Assembly (NCBI RefSeq): GCF_021869535.1
Contig: NW_026262679.1
Span: forward strand, 85,371,143 to 85,435,142
Source of the DNA: Mytilus californianus
Lineage: Eukaryota > Mollusca > Bivalvia > Mytilida > Mytilidae
Direction of reading: 5' to 3'
Length of the DNA stretch: 64,000 nucleotides
The stretch's first letter is position 1. Every line of letters starts with the position of its first letter. Below, piece by piece: positions 46,613 to 57,488 of the stretch. The notes beneath the pieces were generated by a model. It was not told where the DNA came from. It saw nothing but the letters and a program-made list of their open reading frames with translations, and made no database searches. Position numbers and translations under genes: made by a program.

Positions 46613-46875
46613 ACTTGCGGAAAAGATGGTATACCGCAAACATGAGGTGCAAAAATTTGTACACCATATCCGGATTTCGACAATTAATATCTCTTCAGTG
46701 ATGTTAGGAATCGAAACGGTATTTGGAAGACCATATAGTTTACCTCAGTTTAGGATAGACTCTTGAATTTTGAAGAGTCGAAATAGTACTTATACCACTT
46801 TTCTCAAAATGAAGTGAAAATTTCTTGACAATCCTTTCAATATAAAGACAAACTTTTCCAAAATGAAGGTATTTT
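46613..46875 (+). repeat. Dispersed mussel repeat, family D
   Basis: Contains AAACATGAGGTGCAAAAATT and TCCGGATTTCGACAATTAAT, blocks I recognise from mussel repeats. No second copy in this window, so assignment rests on recall. Confidence 0.45.
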
Positions 46876-47039
46876 AGAGATGAAAACGTACATCCAACCT
46901 ACTGAAACGTTTCATTACTTCACAGAAAAAGCTCATATGTATCTAAAATGTTTATGGACGACGCGGTTCATAAGAAATACTAGCAGTCTCGTAAAAAGAC
47001 GAAATAGACAAATCTTTCGAAAATACAAGACATGCATTT

Positions 47040-47760
47040 TTTTTTATGTTGTTGTTGGCTTTGAACTAGTTGTCACTATCGCATCTGTAATTTGTGTCTT
47101 TTTGTTGTTGTTACCCTGCCACGTTTGTTCTTACACTATGTTGTAATGTAACACCAGTGTCCCAGGTTAGGGGGAGAGTTGAGCGCTCAAACATGTTTCA
47201 TCCCGCCACATTCTTTATGTGTCTGTTCCAAGTCCGGAGCCTGCAGTTTAGTGCATTGTCTTGGTTCATAGAATTGAGAATGGAAATGGTGGGGGGGATA
47301 TGTCAAAGAGAAAACAACCCGATCAAAGAGCAGACAACAGCCGAAGGCCACCAATGGGTCTTCAACGCAGCGAGAAAATCCCGCACCCGGAGGTGGTCCT
47401 CAGCTGGACCCTAAATAAAATTGTGTACTAGTTCAGTGAAAATGGACGTCACACTAAACTCCAAAACATATCAATGAAGTAAAATTAAAAAACATACAAG
47501 ACCAACAAAGGCCAGAGGCTCCTGACTTGGGACAGGCGGAAAAATGCGGCGGGGTTAGACATTTTTTGTGAGATCTCAACCCTCCCCCTATACCTCTACC
47601 CAATGTAGAATAAAGAAAAACATAGCAATACGCACAGTAAAACTCAGTTTAAAAGAAGTACGAGTCCGATGTCAGAATAGGTATTAAAATAAACTAAGCA
47701 TAAATGAACAAAGGACTACTAGCAATTACTGACATGCCAGCTCCAGACCTCAATTAAACT
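47040..47760. repeat. Mosaic of family A-related repeats
   Basis: 47100-47275 has family A blocks in reverse orientation (CCCAGGTTAGGGGGAGAGTT, CATCCCGCCACATTCTTTAT). 47285-47760 has a related family in forward orientation (GAGGCTCCTGACTTGGGACA, AATGCGGCGGGGTTAGACAT, CGAAGGCCACCAATGGGTCT). ORFs over it (46880-47414) come from the repeats. Confidence 0.65.
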
Positions 47761-48242
47761 GATTGAAAGATTATGTCTTCATCATAAGAAAATCAAGTAC
47801 AATCCCTCCCGTTAGGAGTTTAGTATCATATACCATCATAGAATACATGAGAAGAACATAAACCGTATCATGCCAACAAATGGTTTTAGAATAAATGTGT
47901 TTATTTCCGATGCAAAGACCCTATGAGTGAATCAATATTAATACCAAAATATTCAATCATTAATGACTAATTGACAACAGTATCGTAACTACCGGTATAT
48001 CCTTTCCGAATAAGTCTTTTTAAAGGTTTGGTTAAACTTTGAGGTGAATGCCGACATTTTTGTTCGTTGTAAAGAATATTTCCATAAAATATTGGATGTG
48101 AAATACCTGAACGTATAAGAAGTCTGAATGCTGATTTATATTTACGAATGATGTCTGCCGTATTTGTTTTACGTAAATTGTTTTGTTATAAATCATATAG
48201 GCCTTTAGCTTTCTAAATTGAGTTGTTTATTTCTTTTTCATA

Positions 48243-48390
48243 TTGGGGCCTTTTATAGGAGACTATATGGTATGGGGTTTTCTCATTGTTGAAGGCCGTA
48301 CGGTTGCTTATAATTGCTTACATCAACTTCATTTGAACTTTGGTGGCTAGTTGTCTCATGGGCTATCATACCACATCTCCTTATTTTTAA
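48243..48390 (-). repeat. Dispersed mussel repeat, family A (minus copy)
   Basis: CTCATTGTTGAAGGCCGTAC and ATCATACCACATCTCCTTAT, reverse complement of the family A start. Confidence 0.88.
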
Positions 48391-48725
48391 ACTTAACAGA
48401 ACTAACTTACTTACTAAATCCTCAACATAAACAACGGGAAAAAAATATAAAAACAAGATGAACAAAACACTGGGGCTTGATATTTGCAAAAACCTGACTG
48501 CACAAATCTGTTTCAGAGGAAACCAATAATTGCTTATAAAAGAAGTGAGAACTTACAATTGTTGACTATAAACCTTAAAATAATAAATATAAGAAACACA
48601 AAAAACACAAAACTTCTTATATTGAGACTGATGAAGCCGAACTCTGATATATGCTTTCGTGTATATTACACGACCGAAACACCAGACTTAATGTAAGGGC
48701 TCATTGCTGAACGTTGATGCTTTTA

Positions 48726-49225
48726 TTGACACACAGGGAGCAATCGTTGATACTTTTCTTATTTTCTGATATCAAAAAATCATTTTTTGATATCAGGAAT
48801 TCGAATTTTTGATATCAAAAAATCATTTTTTGATATCAGAAAATGTATTTCTTGATATCAGAAAATGTATTTCTTGATATCAAAATATCGTCAGTAATAT
48901 TTGATATCAAAAAATCTATTTTTTGATATCAGAAAATGGATTTCTTGATATCAAAAAATGATTTTTTGATATAAAAAAATCGAATTTCTGATATCAAGAA
49001 ATAAAGATTATTTTCTGATATCAAGAAATCGAATTCTTGATATCAAAAAAGGCATTTTTTTATATCAAAAAATTGAATTCCTGATATCAAGAAATATTTT
49101 TTGATATCAAGAAATATTTCCTGATATCAAAAAATCATTTTTTGATATCAGGAATTACATTTTTTGATATCAAGAAATATTTTTTGATATCAGAAAATAA
49201 GGAATAAATAGTAAAACGGCGCCTC
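48726..49225 (-). repeat. GATATC palindrome array, right inverted copy
   Basis: Begins TGACACACAGGGAGCAATCG, holds 18 GATATC sites plus two variants, and ends AATAGTAAAACGGCGCCTC. Its outer end is an exact 23-bp inverse of the left copy, and its inner end matches inversely too. The right array is about 150 bp longer than the left, so unit number varies. Confidence 0.95.
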
Positions 49226-49229
49226 ATAA

Positions 49230-49815
49230 AAGAAGACATGTCACCTCAATCGGACACGTATCATTCTGACTGCGAGTAGATCAGTCCGAGGCTTTAATCT
49301 TATTCTTGATTGCCGCGTTCTTGGTGTAGAAGAAGGAAATATTATCTCAAATGACGGTTGGTTTGACCCATCTGGGTATCAACCACAGAGGAAGTTCTTC
49401 ATATACAAGTATACGACATGAAAGCTAAACCCCAATACGTCAAATATTCTTATTTCTTGACACGATACCCTTAAAACTGAGACGTTCGCGTTACTTCTAA
49501 GACCAGTGTGACGGGAACTGGAATTTAAAACGTAATACTTTACGCACGATACGGAATAAAAACAGTCATTACTTTCATGACCCATGATCAAGACATTTTG
49601 GTCTCGATGAAATCAGTAAAAGACAGTTTGTGTTCTACCCCTTTGAAGCCCAATTTCTGACCCAGGACGAGCCCTCACACCAATATAAGCTATAGTGCAA
49701 TCAAATTGAAACCAGTTTAATCCTAATACTATTTTATGTGAAAGCTCTTACCCCAATACCAACAGCATTTATTACAAACTAATGATAAACAATAATTCAA
49801 ACTTTTAAATTATTT
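49230..49815. other. Non-coding stretch
   Basis: No gene supported. A minus ORF at 49379-49591 has no family features. Confidence 0.45.
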
Positions 49816-49817
49816 TT

Positions 49818-50118
49818 ATGCCCCATTTATGGGCATTATGTTTTTCGGTCTGTGCGTCCGTTCGTTCGACCGTCCGTCCTTCTGTCCCGCTTCAGGTTAA
49901 AGTTTTTGGTCTTTCAGGTTAAGTTTTTGGTCAAGGTAGTTTTTGAAGTTGAAGTCCAATCAACTTGAAACTTAGTAATCATGTTCCCTATGATATGATC
50001 TCTCTAATTTTTATGCCAAATTAGAGTTTTGGCCCCAAATTCACGGTCCACTGAACATAGAAAATGATAGTGCGAGTGGGGCATCCGTGTACTATGGACA
50101 CATTCTTGTTTTCCTTTA
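49818..50118 (+). repeat. Dispersed repeat with CCGTCCGTCC start and GTGGGGCATCCG end
   Basis: Starts TTTATGCCCCATTTATGGGC, with GTCCGTTCGTTCGACCGTCC. It ends GTGCGAGTGGGGCATCCGTG then TATGGACACATTCTTGTTTT. I recognise the two ends as those of a widespread bivalve repeat; CCCCATTTATGGGGC-like ends are partly palindromic. Confidence 0.65.
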
Positions 50119-50490
50119 AGAGGACGAATTTTTTCCATTTAAAAATGATTTAACCATTGGCGCATCCATATCCTTTTTCTGGTTCTTTGTTTTATTCAAA
50201 CGGTCTTCTCGCGTGAATCTAGGTATCTGCCGTCAAGTTGTGTCTCCGTGTCAGTTCCTATACACGATTTTGCTTTGACACGAGGCTCAGCTGGCAAAAT
50301 ATATATCATTTATTGTTGTTGTAGATCTTATTTAGTGGCATTTTGAAGGTCATGAATTGATGATCATTTTTACTGTTTACATTGTATTGCTATCCATTAA
50401 AGTTTTTGAGAAAAAAACATCTATGAATGGCAATAAATCCTATAACTATATTGTGACTATTTGGCCATGTTGACTTTACTTTTATATCTT

Positions 50491-51230
50491 ATAAAAAAAA
50501 GGAGATGTGGTATGATTGCCAATGAGACAACTATCCTACACATTTAAAATGAAGTGGATGTGAGCAATTATAGGCAACCGTACGGCCTTAAACCATGAGA
50601 AAAACCCATACAGTATAGTTGGCTATAAAAGTCCCGACATGAAAAACATGAAACAATTCAATTGAGGAAACTAACGGCCTAATTTATAAAAAAAGAAAAA
50701 AGAAATACGACAATCATAAACCAATGACAACCACTGAACTACAGGCTCCCGACTTAGGACAGGCACATATAGAATATGGCGGGGTTAAATAAGTTTGAAG
50801 GCGCCACCCCTCCCCATAACCTGGGACATTCGTGTGATAAAACAACACAAGAACAAACTATAACAATACAATATGTGAAAACAGCAAACCAAAAAAGACA
50901 GCTACTAACTTACAGGATCCTGACTTGGGACAGGCACATATAGAACGTGGCGGGATTTAACATGTTTAAAGGCGCCAACCATCCATTTAACTTTTGACAG
51001 TGGTGTAACAATACAACATAAGAACAAACTATAAAAATCAGTTGAAAAGGGCTGAACTCATCAGATTGATACAAAGCAGAAAAACATCTTATAAAAACAC
51101 AGAACGGACGTGGCAGAGTATTAATACATCCTTAAAAACAAAAAAGACACAAAGTACAGCTCTGAGAGTACTCGCAGTTACTGATAGCTAGTTCAAAGCC
51201 AATAACAACTAATAAAAAAATCATGTATCT
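50491..51230 (+). repeat. Dispersed mussel repeat, family A (long copy with internal duplication)
   Basis: Family A start (GGAGATGTGGTATGATTGCC) through to GTACTCGCAGTTACTGATAG. The block from CTCC(C/T)GACTT(A/G)GGACAGGCAC to ACAATACAA appears twice (about 50730-50870 and 50905-51030), an internal duplication not seen in the 22141 copy. Confidence 0.9.
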
Positions 51231-51234
51231 AAGA

Positions 51235-51855
51235 ATAAAATATCAATCAGTACACATCCAACATCCAATGGATTTAGTTTAAAGATGTCATTAACGGTCA
51301 GAGAAAAACATGACCTTTGCTGATCTTTTTAGCTTTTTCTCTAACTAAGTTTTTGACCAAAAATGCAAAAAATGAATAAAAATCCTCATTCAGGAGTATT
51401 AACTTATATAAGAGTCGGTTGACAATTTCGGCAATGATAACTGATTTGTAGATCTTTTTGAGCTGAACATTTTTGCTTAACTAGCTGTTTCTTCCCTTTC
51501 TATTAAATTTTGTACAAAATCTGCAAAAATAGGGCGATCACTTTTCAAGGTCAGTAATTGCGCTCAGGGGTCAATTAACTCACGGCGATTTTCACCCTTA
51601 TTTTGTCGATCAAACTTTGCTGAATATTTTTGAAATTGCCATATACAGTTTCGGCTTATATCTTTTATAGTTTCTGCAAAAATTGAGTTTGCTGAAAAGG
51701 CATTAGTAAAACCACATATGGGATGCCACGAAAGTATTGGACCCCTAGAGCTCGTACGTGTTACCCTCCAAATCTTCATGTTTGGATCTTACTGAACAAG
51801 GATTTGCATAGTACATTTGTACATAGTATGATATAATGGTATAATATACATCAAA
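51235..51855. other. Probable degenerate repeat, no gene
   Basis: Phrases such as TTTTTGACCAAAAATGCAAA and ATAGGGCGATCACTTTTCAA resemble the prose of dispersed bivalve repeats like 38098-38965, but I cannot align a second copy here. Confidence 0.3.
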
Positions 51856-51863
51856 ATTTTCAG

Positions 51864-52006
51864 GCTACTCGGAGTCACCATCAGCGTGCAAAGGCATGTC
51901 GGGGCGGCCGTCCAACCGACTCCAAGGAGACTCCGAAGAAAAAAATCCGTCTTTAGTATCAGTTACCGCTGTGGATAGTAAACTGGCAATTGATAGTAAT
52001 TCGTAA
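51864..52006 (+). CDS. Candidate terminal exon of an unrecognised gene
   Basis: Acceptor ATCAAAATTTTCAG then an open frame, phase 1, to TAA at 52004-52006. It encodes YSESPSACKGMSGRPSNRLQ then GDSEEKNPSLVSVTAVDSKL and AIDSNS. GC content and codon use stand out from the AT-rich surroundings, and the polar, Ser-rich tail looks like a cytoplasmic C-terminus. GTAAAC immediately before the stop could also be a donor. Family unknown. The phase matches the candidate exon at 45162, which would make the intervening intron span the whole GATATC structure. Confidence 0.5.
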
Positions 52007-52229
52007 ACACATGTTGTTTCTATTATATTTATGTATGACACCGAGAAACGCGAATATAGTTGAAATTAAAAGAAAACAAAAAATAACGGATTTTGTAAAA
52101 AAATATCCTATGGTTTCATGGCAAAATTTCTGTCCCTGTCTACCACATGCTCTCCTTTTCAAGTTGCAGCTGAAATTCGTGCTCTTATCCTCGTCAGCCC
52201 ACTCTGCAGAAGAACCTTAATATCGGATT

Positions 52230-52335
52230 GTTGTTCATTACTGATTCTTGTCCTGAATATGGCATGAAATATTTGTCCCTGAACTTTCAGTGACATGAAA
52301 AAACATCATCCAATCAATTAACCTGATTAAAATTC
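52230..52335 (+). repeat. Dispersed mussel repeat, family E (fragment)
   Basis: CTGATTCTTGTCCTGAATAT, GGCATGAAATATTTGTCCCT and ATCATCCAATCAATTAACCT resemble a common mussel repeat. Recognition is from memory; no second copy in the window. Confidence 0.4.
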
Positions 52336-52498
52336 AACTTTCTGCTTTTGCAAAGACAGTTTAACACTAATGACCGTCCATTTTCAATCCATACCGCGGT
52401 CTGTGAACTGCTCTAAGGCTTTGTTTTGGACGCATCAATCGTTTGCCTCACTAGAAATCATGATTGGTCAAGCTGCGGCGTCTTACCCTGTTAGACAA

Positions 52499-52615
52499 GG
52501 TATCCGGTCGTTCCGTCCCCAAACCGATCCGGCCCCAAGTCGATCCGGCCCAAAGTCGATCCGTCCCAAGTCGATCCGGCCCACGTCGATCCGTCCCTAC
52601 GTCGATCCGGCCCCA
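52499..52615. repeat. Left end of the MULE: tandem GTCGATCCGKCCC repeats
   Basis: About six degenerate units (CCGATCCGGCCCCA, GTCGATCCGGCCCAA, GTCGATCCGTCCCA and so on), period 15-17 bp. High GC in an otherwise AT-rich region. Confidence 0.95.
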
Positions 52616-53994
52616 TAATAAAATATGAATAAACTATATTGACTTTGGAGGATTTTGTGACAAATTTTAACAGTATAAATGGAATTTGTAAAAAGTATCG
52701 ATGATGGATGACAACAGGTAAGTGAAGTATTGGAGTACCAGTCAAAGAATTATTTTAAATCGATACGAAAATGAGTGTGATTGTGTCTGTTTGTATAGCA
52801 GCTTCAACATATTAATATCAAGTTATTTTCCATGATAACTTTGAATGTCATGGCGATTTTTATTTTATTTAATTCACACACAGAATAGCTAAATAAATAT
52901 TTACTGTCCAATGGAACCTATAAATTTTAACTCATCATAATGACTTGTTTAATCAAATCATTAGTCTATAATTGGTTTGTTTATTCAACAATTGTCTGAT
53001 GATTGTGAACTAAGGTAATGCCACTCGTAATCACTTAATTCAATCAAATCCTGATTGATTAAAGTTACGTAATCAACAAGGTCTTTATAGTTTGATCTTT
53101 TGTTTGGTGTTATGTGTTATAATAATTAATTGTATATTTTTTTTCAGGTAACATCAGAGGCTTCTATAACACATTCTTTTTTTGTAATATCGAATATAGT
53201 CAATATATTTTTTTAAAGTTGACAATATTTTGAATAGTTGTGTGTAGATAAAAAAAAACAAGTTATATGAGTATCCATTATTCTTTATTGCAAGATAATA
53301 ACAAAATAATTACACTGAATGCACATTTTCACTCTCTAAAATATAATATCATCTACTATAATATAACAATAAATTCATACACACTAACAAACACACTATC
53401 TCTGACACTCACATAAATATATATAACACTTAAATCATTTACACTAACAGTTACACTGTCACTTACATAATATAAAAGGGGTCACACTTGCAGCACTACA
53501 ATAATACTTTATAGTACAGCCCGAAGAATGCCCTCAGATTTGAGGGAATATCAAATTTCACAACTGATTAGCTTCACAGTTTGAAGTCCTTGTAATTTAT
53601 ATATCACTCTTCCCAATAAACTGACCACAGATGTTACACATAGGTTATCTGATAAGAAAGTCAACATTTTGGCATTTTCTGTCTTTACTTGAAATATAAA
53701 CATGATAAATATAAATATTCTTCATAAGATTTCGACAAATCTAGTCAGTGTTTTTTTTTTTTATTAATCATGTTCAGATACAGTTAAAGGAATGTAATAT
53801 AAAGTTATGATTTTATTTTATTAATTTTCCATTTTTTTAAAATTTAGAATAGATCCATAATCTGTTGTCATTTTGAAGATTAATTTTCATTAGAAATGAA
53901 TATTCTTTGTAATTTTCACATTTATTTTGATAAAATGTCATTTAATGATAAAAGGAAATTTCCTAAATATTTAAAAGAAATTCTTAATAGAATA

Positions 53995-54785
53995 TTCATT
54001 AGGCAAAGACAATTTGGAAAAAGAACCCTCCTTTTTATACACCCGTTTATGAGAGGTATTATGGCATACCGTTGTTCATCCGTCCGTCTGTCTGTCCGTC
54101 TGTCGTCAACATGTTGAATATGAACTAAAAAATGCTGTAACCCATTTGCATGAAACTTTGGTAAATTGTTTATATCTATTGACGTGAGCTCCATTTCGTC
54201 TTTTTTATGAATTTTAGATTTTACATTTCCGAGTTATGGGGTTTTATTCATAAAAAAAAGTGATTTTCCTATTTTCGGACATTAACTCAAAATGCTTTCA
54301 CCAATTTGCAAGAAACTTTGGTGAAATGTTTATATCTATTGACATGAGCTCACTTTAGATTTTTATAAATTTCAGATTTTACGTTTCCGAGTAATGGGGT
54401 TTTATTCCTTAAAAAAGGGGGGATTTTCAAGTTTTCGGACAATAACTCAAAATTGCTTTAAGCAGTTCTCATGAAGCTTTGGTGAATTGGTTATTTCTAT
54501 TGACGTAAGCTCCCTTTCAAATTTTTATTGATTTTACATTTTACATTTCCCAGTTATGGGATTTTATGAAAAAAAGGGTGATTTTCCAGTTTTCAGACAA
54601 TATCTTTAAAGTGCTTTGAGCAGTTTTCATTAAACTTTAATGACTGGTTTTTATCTATTAAGATAACCTCCTTTTACACTCTCATAAATTTCTGATATGG
54701 CATTTAGAAGTTTATATTAAACTTTATTTTTTGAAAACGCGACAGGCGTATCATGCGCTCATGGCGGAGCTGTTTATTGTTTTTG
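53995..54785 (+). repeat. Nested element with four ~160-bp internal units
   Basis: Starts near TTTTATACACCCGTTTATGA then CCGTCCGTCTGTCTGTCCGT. Four diverged units follow, each with (A/G)AA(A/G)CTTTGGTGAA, a TCTATTGACGTGAGCTCC-like block and TTTCCGAGTTATGGGGTTTT; the first three start at about 54150, 54310 and 54471. It ends GACAGGCGTATCATGCGCTC then ATGGCGGAGCTG. It lies inside the MULE. I recognise the two ends as a common bivalve repeat. Confidence 0.75.
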
Positions 54786-55014
54786 TGTTTAATTTTCATT
54801 TGAAAACATTCTTTCATATTTAAACTTATTTTCTCTTAATCTAAGCATTTGATCTCACTCTTTTCAATGCGATATAACAAAAAAGATGTTTATATACATA
54901 TTGCCCCTATATTCAGTGGAAAATAAGGTGGAGGGTCCACTCCACATTTGCATATGAATAGAAGTAGGTAATATTTGAACCGTATATACTAAAAAACTGC
55001 AGAATATATATATA

Positions 55015-55430
55015 TACAGTTTATATATGGATTGGTCCTGGACCCAATTGATTTTAATATAGTTATTCGAGTATCCCCATAAGTGAAATCAAATTCGAAC
55101 CATTCTAAATATAACAAGAAAGGAAACATATAGGCTAGGGATACCTGATGAGGATAGTCCCAATTCTACGTGACCGAAACACAGACCAGATTTGGATTTC
55201 TAGTCTAAAAATACACACACAATAATTGTACTACAAGCATGCAAGTCGGAAATTCTAAAAAGAAATTAAGATAAATACTGAAAAATGTATTCCATAACAA
55301 TAAATATTTATCCTACACCGAAAATGCCAGCTCTAAATATATGCACATCAAAATTGAATTAAATACAAAGGGTTATAATAAGATACACTGGATTGGTCCT
55401 GGACCCGATTGATTTTAATATAATTACATT
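55015..55430. repeat. 40-bp direct repeat, two copies
   Basis: GGATTGGTCCTGGACCC(A/G)ATTGATTTTAATATA occurs at about 55029 and 55391 in the same orientation, inside the MULE. Its core GGTCCTGGACC is a near-palindrome. Confidence 0.9.
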
Positions 55431-56078
55431 GACACGTTTTATTAAAACATATAAAATTTGCTAAATGAGCAAATCTAAAATTTTTATCATAGCATTTCCA
55501 AATTAGCTGCAGAATTCCTATTTTCATCAATATTCAAAGAAAAATGAAATATATATATTTTTTAATTGAATTTTTGATGAAAACATTGCAAAAACGAGAA
55601 GAAGAAAAAAAAAGAAAAAACATTGTCTAAGAGAATATTTTGTAGATCTAAGAATATATAATGTATTTAGTGTAGGTGATATTGAAATAAAATAATCTTG
55701 ACCAGCTAACCATCTGTGTTTTTTGATAACATCAGTGGACACCAACTGTGAGAGAAGCACTTAACCTAATCATTTAGTTGCTTGTTTAAACAATCAATTT
55801 CATGGTTTCAATGCTGAATATCAGGAAAAATCAGGGCTGTTCTATAAAGTAATAACATATACAGTAACTATCATACGCAGTACATATATAATATATAGAA
55901 CTAACAGCACTATAATTGTTCAATTTGATTAGCTCACCAAGAACAAACGCACTATATATATTATTCTAAACATAAAGAATACTCATGAAGCATTTAATAA
56001 ATAAATGTTATATAAACATATAGATTGTAGCCGCACTAACATAATACAAGTCATACAGTTCACTCAATGTCAATTAAA

Positions 56079-56383
56079 TCACTCGCTGTCAGTGTCTTCT
56101 TCTGGTTCTGGGTCTGGCACAGGAATGTCGTACATGTGTCCGACGGCATGAAGGAAGAATAAGGTGGTGATGGTACCGTCTTGAAGTTGCTCCCATAGTG
56201 AAGAGAGGCGTCCCTGTGACCGTTGATACTTGGTGCATTGCCAACGGGCAAGACTCTGTTCATCTACCAGAAGCACCTGCCTCGAAACAGTTTTGGCTTC
56301 CTTGATGAGCGCTGGAACCATCTTGTAGAAGTGGAGTTTGTATGTATCAGCTTGGGGATCGGCTTGTACCGTTGTGTATGTAA
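56079..56383 (-). CDS. MULE-type transposase C-terminal exon (element-encoded)
   Basis: Minus-strand exon with a plausible acceptor (a pyrimidine tract with TTTTCTTTCAATTGACTG, then AACAAATAG) running to a stop at 56081-56079. It encodes about 101 residues: TYTTVQADPQADTYKLHFYK, then MVPALIKEAKTVSRQVLLVD, then EQSLARWQCTKYQRSQGRLS, SLWEQLQDGTITTLFFLHAV and GHMYDIP with an acidic tail. The order L-x-K-E, a run ending Y-x-R-x-x-x-R-L-x-x-L, G-x-I-x-x-x-x-F-L-x-A-V-x-H matches what I know of the C-terminus of animal MULE transposases that follow the catalytic domain. No catalytic DDE part or FLYWCH finger fits in the 430 bp left before the element end, so it is a remnant. A captured host exon is the alternative. 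Confidence 0.5.
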
Positions 56384-56713
56384 CTATTTGTTATTACACA
56401 GGATGAAAGACTTGTTAAGAAAACAGTCAATTGAAAGAAAATGCTAATTACTGCTGATTAATGTTGATGTCTGTTGATTGTACTAAATTCTGTTATATAC
56501 GTTTTTATTATAATTATACCCAATAATCTTGAAAACTTGTAATGAAAACATAATCAACATAGTTGTTTTAAACTCATCTAAAGAAAATATTTGTCAAAGG
56601 CCAATTTTTTTTTACCGTACACCTTTTACATTATAATAAAATTCATAAACATTTATGAATTACAATTAATATATATCTTTATTTTTATTCCCTATAAATA
56701 TATTTTTTTATTG

Positions 56714-56817
56714 GGCCGGATCGACTTTAAATATGGGCCGGATCGACGTTGGGCCGGATCGACGTGGGACGGATCGACTTGGGCCGGATCGACGTGGGGC
56801 CGGATCGACATGAAACC
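56714..56817. repeat. Right end of the MULE: inverted tandem GGGCCGGATCGAC repeats
   Basis: Six units of GGGCCGGATCGACNT, the inverse of the left-end units, ending CATGAAACC before the GTTAGACAA duplication. The first unit is separated from the rest by TTTAAATAT. Confidence 0.95.
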
Positions 56818-57133
56818 GTTAGACAATGTTAGAGGTACAGGGACTCCTAAAGTAACAGAAGATCTTACATTCGGGGAAAAGAACTCGACAGACAGACAGT
56901 TGTAATCGCTTAATAATTTGTTTGCGGGATATGAATATGGTCATTAGTACCGTTATTCCGAGGCACATATAAAAACACAATTGAAAAACTACAAGGTGTC
57001 TAACCGGAGTGAAAATTCATTCACTGTCCATGTTTGACTCTAAAATTACTTATCGACTGGTTTCACAAATTCCCGTAGTCAAAGGAAGAACATAGTAAGG
57101 AGATGAGAGAAGGAACCAGTGAAAGATGTAAAC

Positions 57134-57251
57134 ATGAACGAAAAGGAAAAGTTAGGATGTAGAGAAATTTTAGAAAATATACAGACAGAAGAACTACGTT
57201 TACTTACTGATACAGTTACAAAGAAACTAATTAAAGTTTCTTCACGATCAG
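57134..57251 (+). CDS. C3orf38: C3orf38 homologue, exon 1
   Basis: ATG after an in-frame upstream stop (TGA at 57104). It encodes MNEKEKLGCREILENIQTEE then LRLLTDTVTKKLIKVSSRS, donor ATCAG/GTATCA, phase 1. The pattern C-R-x-x-L-x-x-x-x-x-x-E-L-x-x-L-(T/C)-D-T-V-T is what I recall of the N-terminus of vertebrate C3orf38, a conserved protein of about 330 residues whose molecular role is poorly known. Joined to the exon at 61532 it reads SSRS-E-AISAILTYSQSSCELL in frame, which strengthens the call. The MULE insertion lies about 307 bp upstream; a CCAAT box (ATTGG at 52463) now sits on its far side. Confidence 0.7.
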
Positions 57252-57283
57252 GTATCACATCACTGAAGCAACCAAGGATATAA

Positions 57284-57327
57284 TTTTGAGAAAGAGCTTT
57301 CATTTTCCTTCAAGCTCTTTCTCAAAA
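57284..57327. repeat. Perfect 16-bp-arm hairpin just after exon 1
   Basis: 57284-57299 (TTTTGAGAAAGAGCTT) and 57312-57327 are exact inverses with a 12-base loop, 32 bases downstream of the splice donor of the C3orf38-like exon 1. Confidence 0.93.
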
Positions 57328-57488
57328 ATCCTACATGCATATATAAACTTTTTCTTCTTTTGGAATATTTTATGGTGTCAAAGACTCCCGCTCTGTCCAT
57401 AGCGTTCAATAGTTTAAGCTTTAGGATTGAAGCTGCGCCTGATTGGTTTTATACAAATTATGTATGACAGTTTTAAATGAACAACTTT

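Larger units (their letters stand above)
52490..56826. mobile_element. Mutator-like DNA transposon (MULE) with tandem-repeat ends and 9-bp TSD
   Basis: Exact direct repeats GTTAGACAA at 52490-52498 and 56818-56826 flank the element 52499-56817. Its ends start GGT(A/T)TC and are made of tandem units like GTCGATCCGGCCCMA: about six at the left in one orientation, about six at the right in the opposite orientation. So the terminal inverted repeats are themselves short satellites. A 9-bp duplication is typical of Mutator-like elements, and a minus-strand exon near the right end resembles a MULE transposase C-terminus. Most of a transposase is missing, so it is probably a deletion derivative. The insertion ends about 307 bp upstream of the C3orf38-like start codon. 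Confidence 0.75.

Noticed and set aside
46880..47414. Two overlapping ORFs, one with a hydrophobic segment (VVGFELVVTIASVICVFLLL)
   Set aside because: They lie over family A-related repeats; the hydrophobic stretch comes from repeat sequence read in reverse.
45459..49225. CRISPR-like array
   Set aside because: The GATATC units are self-palindromic, with short irregular AT-rich spacing rather than uniform unique spacers, in a eukaryotic setting.
52370..52618. Plus-strand ORF ending in repeated DPAPSRSGPKSIRPKSIRPT-type text
   Set aside because: It is a translation of the tandem GTCGATCCGGCCC repeats at the MULE end.
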